Shown piece by piece: positions 59,259 to 64,000 of a stretch of 64,000 nucleotides of DNA. How positions within the stretch are numbered: position 1 is the first letter of the stretch; each line of letters begins with the position of its first letter. Origin of the DNA: CAWEWH01 sp963812775 (GTDB lineage: Bacteria; Pseudomonadota; Alphaproteobacteria; Rhizobiales; Beijerinckiaceae); assembly GCA_963812775.1 (NCBI GenBank), contig CAWEWH010000007.1, positions 930,001 through 994,000 of the forward strand. Direction: 5' to 3'. Both the position numbers and the translations under genes were made by a program. The notes under the pieces are model-generated. The model was not told the origin of the DNA and searched no databases. It saw nothing but the letters and a program-made list of their open reading frames with translations.

Positions 59259-60173
59259 ATGCGCGAGATTGCGAACGGACTTCGCTTTCCGGAGGGGCCC
59301 ATCGCGATGCCGGACGGCTCGGTCGTTCTGGTCGAGATCGCGAAGGGCGCCCTCACCCGCGTATCACCCGATGGCAAGAAGACCGTCATCGCGCAGCCGG
59401 GGGGCGGCCCGAACGGCGCCGCCATCGGACCGGACGGGCGCTGCTACATTTGCAACAACGGCGGGTTCGAATGGCGGGAGGATCAGCACGGGCTGAGACC
59501 GACCTTGCCGGCCAAGGACTACGCCGGCGGGCGCATCGAGGCTGTGGACCTTGCGACCGGCACTGTCGACGTTCTCTATCGCGAGAGCGACATGCATCGG
59601 CTGAACGGGCCCAACGATCTCGTTTTTGACGCGCATGGCGGCTTTTACTTCACTGATCTCGGCAAGACCCGCGACCGCGACATGGATCGCGGCGCCGTCT
59701 GCTACGCCAGGGCGGACGGCAGTTTCATTCGCGAGATCGCCTTTCCGATGCTGACGCCGAACGGCATTGGGCTGTCGCCAGGCGGTGCCACCCTCTACGT
59801 CGCCGAGAGTACGACGGCACGGCTCTGGGCTTTCGAGCTCGCCGGCCCTGGCGAAGTCAAGCGAGCCCCCTCGCCCTCATACGCCGGCGGCCGGCTCGTG
59901 ACCGCCATGACGGAATTCTGCAGCTTCAACTCGCTTGCCGTCGATAGCGCCGGCAATGTCTGCATAGCCACGATCACCAAGGGCGGCATCACGGTCATCT
60001 CGCCTGACGGCAGAAGCGTGCGCCATGTGCCAATGCCTGATCGTGCCACCACCAACATCTGCTTCGGCGGGCCCGATCTGAAGACGGCTTTCATCACCCT
60101 CTCGACCAGCGGTCGACTGGTCTCCATGGAATGGGAGCGACCCGGCGCCAAACTGAACTACCTGAACACCTAG
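59259..60173 (+). CDS. SMP-30/gluconolactonase-family protein
   Basis: 304 residues, six-bladed beta-propeller of the SMP-30/LRE group. ATG 59259 is preferred over 59202 since it starts MREIANGLRFPEGPIAMPDG, the usual family N-terminus with the metal-binding Glu in FPEGP. Further marks: GGGPNGAAIGPDGRCYICNN, HRLNGPNDLVFDAHGGFYFT (Asn/Asp ligands) and AFPMLTPNGIGLSPGGATLY. Likely a lactonase, with Ca or Zn. It diverges from the amidohydrolase operon, so it may work in the same catabolic pathway, opening a lactone. Confidence 0.9.
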   Translation: MREIANGLRFPEGPIAMPDGSVVLVEIAKGALTRVSPDGKKTVIAQPGGGPNGAAIGPDGRCYICNNGGFEWREDQHGLRPTLPAKDYAGGRIEAVDLATGTVDVLYRESDMHRLNGPNDLVFDAHGGFYFTDLGKTRDRDMDRGAVCYARADGSFIREIAFPMLTPNGIGLSPGGATLYVAESTTARLWAFELAGPGEVKRAPSPSYAGGRLVTAMTEFCSFNSLAVDSAGNVCIATITKGGITVISPDGRSVRHVPMPDRATTNICFGGPDLKTAFITLSTSGRLVSMEWERPGAKLNYLNT

Positions 60174-60626
60174 CGCTTGATCCGGAAGGGTGTCGGCGGG
60201 CTGCATGTGATCACGCCACGCCAAGACGTGGAGTCTGACAGGCGCAGCGAGCGGGCGGCTTACTTCAGGCGCGGGCGCGACCACGCTAGAAAAATGATGC
60301 TGAAAGCTGCAACGAACATCAGGACGTATCCCGTATTCTGCAGCGCCACCATATTGCCGCAAAGCAAGCCGCCGGGAACGACGCTTCCTGCCGCGTGACA
60401 GAACGTACGCCCGATTTCCAGCGCGATGTCGCTCATCGAACGCCCCGTAGGGCAACAGGCCGATTGCTACGCGAACCGGAACATCCCGTGCCCGGACGCG
60501 CCATCCTAGCGCATCGAGCCGCGGGACGGACGCGGTTTTTAGATAAGATTGTCCGTAAGGTAAAAACCAAGAGCGCGGATGCGATCGATCCCCGCTCCCG
60601 GTTGGGGCAACAACTGCCTCGACGGC
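60174..60626. other. Gap with one possible small ORF
   Basis: About 450 bp between convergent genes. Apart from the 58-codon minus-strand frame at 60260-60436, nothing was recognised. Confidence 0.4.
60260..60436 (-). CDS. Possible small hydrophobic protein or transporter remnant
   Basis: 58 residues starting MSDIALEIGRTFCHAAGSVV and ending with a transmembrane-like segment, TGYVLMFVAAFSIIFLAWSR, then PRLK. The last part looks like the final helix and basic tail of an MFS transporter, so this may be the 3' end of a lost gene rather than an independent small protein. No clear ribosome-binding site was seen. Confidence 0.3.
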   Translation of the reverse strand: MSDIALEIGRTFCHAAGSVVPGGLLCGNMVALQNTGYVLMFVAAFSIIFLAWSRPRLK

Positions 60627-61202
60627 CTAATGCACGCGCTTTCCTGCGATGGCATCGGCCAGCGCCTGATATTCCTGGCAGTTTGTGCCACAAACACCGG
60701 CGAGCCGCCGCAGCAGCCCTTGCGCCTCGTCGAGCTTGCCCATTTCCACGTGCCATTCGCCGAAATACTCGAGCGCGCCACGGTGATCCGGGTCTAATGC
60801 CAGCGCGTTTTGGTAGTGGGTCCGCGCTTCCTCCATACGGCCCATCTTGCGGTTGGCGTAGCCAAGATAGTTCTCAACATCGGGCGAATTCGCGGCCTCG
60901 AGGCTGACGAATGTGGCGATTGCCGTCTCATAGTGACCGTCTTGCACATGGCTGACGGCCAAGCGGTAAAGGTCGCGCCATTCCGAGCGATTCTCCCGCT
61001 TCTTCTTTCGCGCCTTCGTCTCATCGCCCAACTCTGGGGCAACCTGCTGTTGGCCGGGGCGCTGCTGGGGCTGGTTCAGGCTGCGCTGCGGCTGATTGAA
61101 CGTCTGAGGCTGGGGATCCATGCTGAGGCTTCCGGCTGCAAGAGCTGAGCCGGGGATTCCCACGATCAGGGTTAAGGCAAACGGCGTGAGGTTTCGGAGC
61201 AT
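60627..61202 (-). CDS. Exported TPR-repeat protein
   Basis: 191 residues. A signal peptide (MLRNLTPFALTLIVGIPGSA) precedes a Gln/Pro-rich linker (FNQPQRSLNQPQQRPGQQQV) and about two and a half TPR repeats: EWRDLYRLAVSHVQDGHYET, VENYLGYANRKMGRMEEART, HYQNALALDPDHRGALEYFG and EWHVEMGKLDEAQGLLRRL. A Cys pair near the C-terminus (GVCGTNCQEY) may form a disulfide. Probably a periplasmic scaffold. It stands alone; the 270-bp upstream gap holds no other feature. Confidence 0.85.
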   Translation of the reverse strand: MLRNLTPFALTLIVGIPGSALAAGSLSMDPQPQTFNQPQRSLNQPQQRPGQQQVAPELGDETKARKKKRENRSEWRDLYRLAVSHVQDGHYETAIATFVSLEAANSPDVENYLGYANRKMGRMEEARTHYQNALALDPDHRGALEYFGEWHVEMGKLDEAQGLLRRLAGVCGTNCQEYQALADAIAGKRVH

Positions 61203-61473
61203 CTGCTTCCCCTAAAATCGCTGCAAGCAATCACGGCATCAATGCCGCTACGGCCCGGCTAGTCGCTTCCCGCCCGAACCAGATACGGCGGCGGTGACGG
61301 GCCAGTTTCAATATTCAGACCGAATGTTTCGCTTCCGTATCGCCGGCGCAAGGGGGCACCGCGTCACAACTTCGTGCCACAACGGTCAACCGCCTTGAAT
61401 GTCCTTGTTTCAGGGCGTCAAGCGACCGCGGCCGCGGAAACGAAGCGTTTGACGACCAGCTCTCCTGCAGACG

Positions 61474-61692
61474 CTATTCACCCGCGGCGCTTCGGTGCAC
61501 CGCAACCGTCCGGCGTGGACGTTTACGGCCCGTATTCACGACGGCGGTTTCGAGGCCTGCCTGATGTGGCTGCCCCCGTTTGCCCCACATATAGGCGAGC
61601 CGCAGCAGCTGCAGGCGATTGCTCGGATCACGGCAGGATCGCGCGAGCCGCAGGTATTCCGCTGCATGAGCCAACCGTTGATTTGCATTCAT
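61474..61692 (-). CDS. Small hypothetical protein, AExLRLA / LxLAxxW family
   Basis: 72 residues. The N-terminal 40 (MNANQRLAHAAEYLRLARSC, then NRLQLLRLAYMWGKRG) match the small-protein module seen at 29932-30147 and at the N-terminus of the PilZ protein (33002). The Arg-rich remainder is not conserved. GAGGT lies 6 bp before the ATG, and a possible EcfG promoter precedes it. Function unknown. Confidence 0.55.
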   Translation of the reverse strand: MNANQRLAHAAEYLRLARSCRDPSNRLQLLRLAYMWGKRGQPHQAGLETAVVNTGRKRPRRTVAVHRSAAGE

Positions 61693-61721
61693 GCGAGACC
61701 TCGGCCGTGAACCTGTCTGTA

Positions 61722-61746
61722 AACTCGGCCAAGTCTACGTTGTTCC
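61722..61746 (-). promoter_or_regulatory. Weak EcfG-like promoter
   Basis: On the minus strand GGAAC (61746-61742), 16-bp spacer, AGTT (61725-61722); one mismatch to the CGTT box. It is 30 bp upstream of the small family-B gene start. Confidence 0.4.
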
Positions 61747-61896
61747 GCCCCCGAGGAGACTGCCGGGGCTCGACGCCGGCCGATTTCCTTAAAAAATCGA
61801 CTTGAACTGACTTAGGCGCAAATGTGGCATTCCATATCAACGCTTGGCTTGCAGTCCCAGCGCATCTTGGGGGTGGCGAACTGGTGAGGCGAATCC

Positions 61897-62097
61897 ATGC
61901 GGCCCTACACACTCTTCCTCCTCGACCACGAAGGCGCCATCGCGCTTTCCGAAACGTCAAATTTCGAGAGCGACGAGAGCGTCCTCGCATACGCTCGCGA
62001 ACTCCGTTGGCCATGGGCCTACGAAATTTGGACGCAAAGCCGCTTCGTCATGGAGGCGAGACCGTGCACCCATGTTCGAGAGGTCGAAGCGGCTTAG
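61897..62097 (+). CDS. Small hypothetical protein
   Basis: 66 residues: MRPYTLFLLDHEGAIALSET, then SDESVLAYARELRWPWAYEI and WTQSRFVMEARP. Compact alpha/beta composition and a good GGTGAGG site 7 bp before the ATG support it as real. No family assigned by eye. It ends 15 bp before the 3' end of tRNA-Val on the opposite strand. Confidence 0.55.
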   Translation: MRPYTLFLLDHEGAIALSETSNFESDESVLAYARELRWPWAYEIWTQSRFVMEARPCTHVREVEAA

Positions 62098-62111
62098 TTC
62101 GGTCGCAGGTT

Positions 62112-62187
62112 TGGTGGGCGGTGACGGGCTCGAACCGCCGACCCTCTCGGTGTAAACGAGATGCTCTACCAGCTGAGCTAACCGCCC
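62112..62187 (-). tRNA. tRNA-Val (TAC)
   Basis: 76 bases including CCA. Acceptor GGGCGGT pairs with ACCGCCC, anticodon arm TCTCG TTTACAC CGAGA with anticodon TAC, T-arm GGCGGTTCGAGCCCGTC. Located downstream of hupB, as in many Hyphomicrobiales. Confidence 0.95.
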
Positions 62188-62291
62188 CCGGCTGGGCGCG
62201 ACGGACCCATGCCCAGATCAACCCCGCTTTACGGCAGGCATACCCTGAAGCGCAAGGCGCAGCCGCTGCCCGGGATCGATATCCGGGGCCG

Positions 62292-62319
62292 GGGCGCGGG
62301 TGGCGCCCTGCCCGCGCCC
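62292..62319 (-). terminator. Hairpin downstream of hupB
   Basis: GGGCGCGGG, 10-base loop, CCCGCGCCC, 15 bp beyond the hupB stop. No T-run on the minus strand, so terminator function is likely but not certain. Confidence 0.45.
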
Positions 62320-62333
62320 TCTAAGGACCGATA

Positions 62334-62615
62334 TCAGACCTTGTTGTTGACGGCGTCCTTCAAGCCTTGGCCGGCCTTGAACTTGGGCGACTTGGAAGCC
62401 GGAACAGCAACCTGCTCACCGGTGCGCGGGTTGCGCGCCATGCCTGCGGCGCGGTCAGCGACCACGAAGGTGCCGAAACCCACAAGCTTCACCTCTTCGC
62501 CCTTCTTCAGCGCGTCAGTGATCACGGCGAGCGCGGCCTCGATGATGTCGCCAGCCTGGGTGCGGCTCGTGCTCGTCTTCTCCGCTACCGTCGCAACGAG
62601 ATCGCCTTTGTTCAT
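62334..62615 (-). CDS. hupB: DNA-binding protein HU
   Basis: 93 residues from ATG 62615, with GAGGAGGACAG upstream. Nucleoid protein of the HU/IHF family: MNKGDLVATVAEKTSTSRTQ, KGEEVKLVGFGTFVVADRAA, GMARNPRTGEQVAVPASKSP and KFKAGQGLKDAVN. The beta-arm signature GFGTF...R..R(N)P(R)TG and the intercalating Pro are present. The order lon, hupB, tRNA-Val is widely conserved in Hyphomicrobiales. The frame is open upstream to 62717, but the start shown is fixed by the family N-terminus. Confidence 0.97.
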   Translation of the reverse strand: MNKGDLVATVAEKTSTSRTQAGDIIEAALAVITDALKKGEEVKLVGFGTFVVADRAAGMARNPRTGEQVAVPASKSPKFKAGQGLKDAVNNKV

Positions 62616-62796
62616 GTTTTCTGTCCTCCTCGTTTGAACGGCCGTCGGGCCGCGAATCGTGAACCACACTTGCTGAGCCGAAGGCGCCCGTGTGACCCGA
62701 ACTCTATTGGGGCGCAAGCCCGAATTGGCGCCTTGCAGGGGAATTGCAAGGGCTTGGAAAGCTCGAAAAGACCAGCGAGAACCGACCGGATTGCAA

Positions 62797-62831
62797 GAAA
62801 AAGGCCCTCCGGCGAGTTCTCCGAAGGGCCT
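62797..62831 (-). terminator. Intrinsic terminator of lon
   Basis: On the minus strand AGGCCCTTCGG, short internal loop, CCGGAGGGCCT, then five T. It starts 25 bp past the lon stop and precedes hupB, which should therefore have its own promoter between 62616 and 62796. Confidence 0.85.
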
Positions 62832-62855
62832 AAGCTCTGGCTTGAGTATAGCGCC

Positions 62856-64000
62856 TCAATGCGCGATGACCCCGGCTTCCTCCTCGGTGCCGCCTTGTTG
62901 CGCCGATGACGGCTTGACGGGCTCGATAGGCTCTTCCCAGGAGATCGGCTTGGGCTGTCGCATCAGCGCATGCGGCACCACTTGGTCCATGCGTGAGACG
63001 GGAATGATTTCCATGCCGTTCTTCACGCTGGCCGGGATGTCCACCAGGTCCTTGGCGTTCTCCTCCGGGATCAGCACTGTCTTCATGCCGCCGCGCAGCG
63101 CGGCGAGCAGCTTTTCCTTCAAACCGCCGATCGGCAACACGCGACCGCGCAACGTCACTTCGCCGGTCATGGCGATGTCTCGTTTCACCGGGATGCCGGT
63201 TAGCACCGACACGATGGCGGTCGCCATGGCGATGCCCGCCGACGGGCCGTCCTTGGGTGTCGCGCCTTCCGGAACGTGCACGTGGATGTCACGCTTATCG
63301 AAGAGCGGCGGCTCGACGCCGAACTCCACCGCGCGCGAGCGCACATAGGAGGCGGCAGCCGAGATCGACTCCCTCATCACGTCCTTGAGGTTGCCGGTCA
63401 CCGTCATGCGGCCCTTGCCGGGCATCATGACACCTTCGATGGTGAGCAGTTCGCCGCCGACTTCCGTCCAGGCGAGGCCGGTGACCACTCCCACCTGATC
63501 TTCTGCCTCCACCTCGCCGTACCGGAACTTCGGCACGCCGAGATAGTCAGAGACGTTCTTGTCGGTGACGACGATCTTCTTCTTCTTGGTGAGGATGATC
63601 TCCTTCACCGCCTTGCGGATCAGGTTGGACAATTCGCGCTCAAGATTGCGCACGCCCGCTTCCCGCGTATAGCGGCGGACGAGCGTCAACAGACCCTCGT
63701 CGTCGATCGACCATTCCTTGCCGTCGAGGCCATGCTTCTTGATCGCATCCGGAATGAGATGCCGGCGGGCGATCTCGGCCTTCTCGTCTTCGGTGTAGCC
63801 GGCAATGCGGATCACCTCCATGCGGTCAAGCAGCGCCGGCGGAATGTTCAGGGTGTTGGCCGTGGTGATGAACATCACGTTTGAGAGGTCGTAGTCGACC
63901 TCGAGATAATGGTCATTGAAGGCGTGGTTCTGCTCGGGATCGAGCACCTCGAGTAACGCCGATGAGGGATCGCCGCGGAAATCCATTCCCATCTTGTCGA
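62856..64000 (-). CDS. lon: ATP-dependent protease Lon, C-terminal part
   Basis: Cytoplasmic AAA+ serine protease; the 5' part lies beyond the window. What remains (about 381 codons) starts within the AAA+ module (MGMDFRGDPSSALLEVLDPE, then FNDHYLEVDYDLSNVMFITT with the sensor-1 Asn). It runs through the sensor-2 region (YTREAGVRNLERELSNLIRK) and the S16 peptidase: TPKDGPSAGIAMATA with the catalytic Ser, and LPIGGLKEKLLAALR with the catalytic Lys. The C-terminus is a short acidic tail (PSSAQQGGTEEEAGV). Followed by its own terminator and by hupB. Confidence 0.97.
   Translation of the reverse strand, partial: DKMGMDFRGDPSSALLEVLDPEQNHAFNDHYLEVDYDLSNVMFITTANTLNIPPALLDRMEVIRIAGYTEDEKAEIARRHLIPDAIKKHGLDGKEWSIDDEGLLTLVRRYTREAGVRNLERELSNLIRKAVKEIILTKKKKIVVTDKNVSDYLGVPKFRYGEVEAEDQVGVVTGLAWTEVGGELLTIEGVMMPGKGRMTVTGNLKDVMRESISAAASYVRSRAVEFGVEPPLFDKRDIHVHVPEGATPKDGPSAGIAMATAIVSVLTGIPVKRDIAMTGEVTLRGRVLPIGGLKEKLLAALRGGMKTVLIPEENAKDLVDIPASVKNGMEIIPVSRMDQVVPHALMRQPKPISWEEPIEPVKPSSAQQGGTEEEAGVIAH

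Overview
The window looks like chromosomal DNA of a GC-rich alphaproteobacterium of the Hyphomicrobiales (Bradyrhizobium / Xanthobacteraceae-like). Reasons: the lon-hupB-tRNA-Val arrangement at the right end; many periplasmic solute receptors (Bug/TctC, TRAP DctP, two PF04392-type proteins); and several promoters matching the alphaproteobacterial general-stress sigma factor EcfG (GGAAC-N16/17-CGTT). No insertion sequence, integrase, CRISPR array or rRNA was seen.

Layout. 1-7.5 kb: 5'-truncated amidase, membrane class III nucleotide cyclase, complete tctCBA tripartite tricarboxylate transporter, DacB-like peptidase. 7.5-14.6 kb: cyclic-nucleotide-binding protein, remnant of a thiamine-diphosphate decarboxylase, marR-emrA-emrB efflux operon (emrB frameshifted), methyltransferase/acetyltransferase pair, frameshifted PF04392 receptor. 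14.8-19.5 kb: LLM flavin oxidoreductase and a TRAP transporter whose three genes together carry about six frameshifts. 19.8-22.6 kb: two tandem globin-coupled-type chemotaxis transducers, each frameshifted at the sensor/signalling junction. 22.9-26.5 kb: YHS protein, winged-helix/TolB/TPR regulator, vanadium-haloperoxidase-type protein. 26.6-36.8 kb: an accessory region of small proteins with a stress-response flavour (GlsB/YeaQ, YidB, YetF/DUF421, PilZ, PsiF-like, SH3-less secreted proteins), several behind EcfG-type promoters, plus a divergent XRE-regulator module. 37-42.6 kb: serine hydrolase, two divergent acyl-CoA synthetases, GlcG-like protein, Tyr/Gly-rich secreted protein. 43.3-55.4 kb: a probable genomic island bounded by an intact tRNA-Asp and a displaced copy of its 3' half. 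It carries a cytochrome b561/ethylbenzene-dehydrogenase-type fusion, a ferredoxin reductase (frameshifted), a small RTX protein, a type I secretion ABC transporter and its adaptor, a PLP aminotransferase and a PF04392 receptor. 55.4-64 kb: monooxygenase-like ABM protein, L,D-transpeptidase (frameshifted), Rieske protein with two amidohydrolases (one badly frameshifted), SMP-30 protein, TPR protein, small ORFs, tRNA-Val, hupB and partial lon.

How it fits together. Much of the window concerns uptake of organic acids and catabolism (Tct, TRAP, amidase, amidohydrolases, acyl-CoA synthetases, SMP-30) and envelope or stress functions. The most system-like unit is the tRNA-Asp-bounded island. Its RTX protein and type I exporter are divergent neighbours, and a 53-bp element recurs upstream of the RTX gene and of a small secreted-protein gene.

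Caution. At least fifteen net single-base frameshifts and one nonsense codon affect ten genes. True decay and assembly error cannot be told apart from the sequence alone, so broken genes are annotated over their full reconstructed span.
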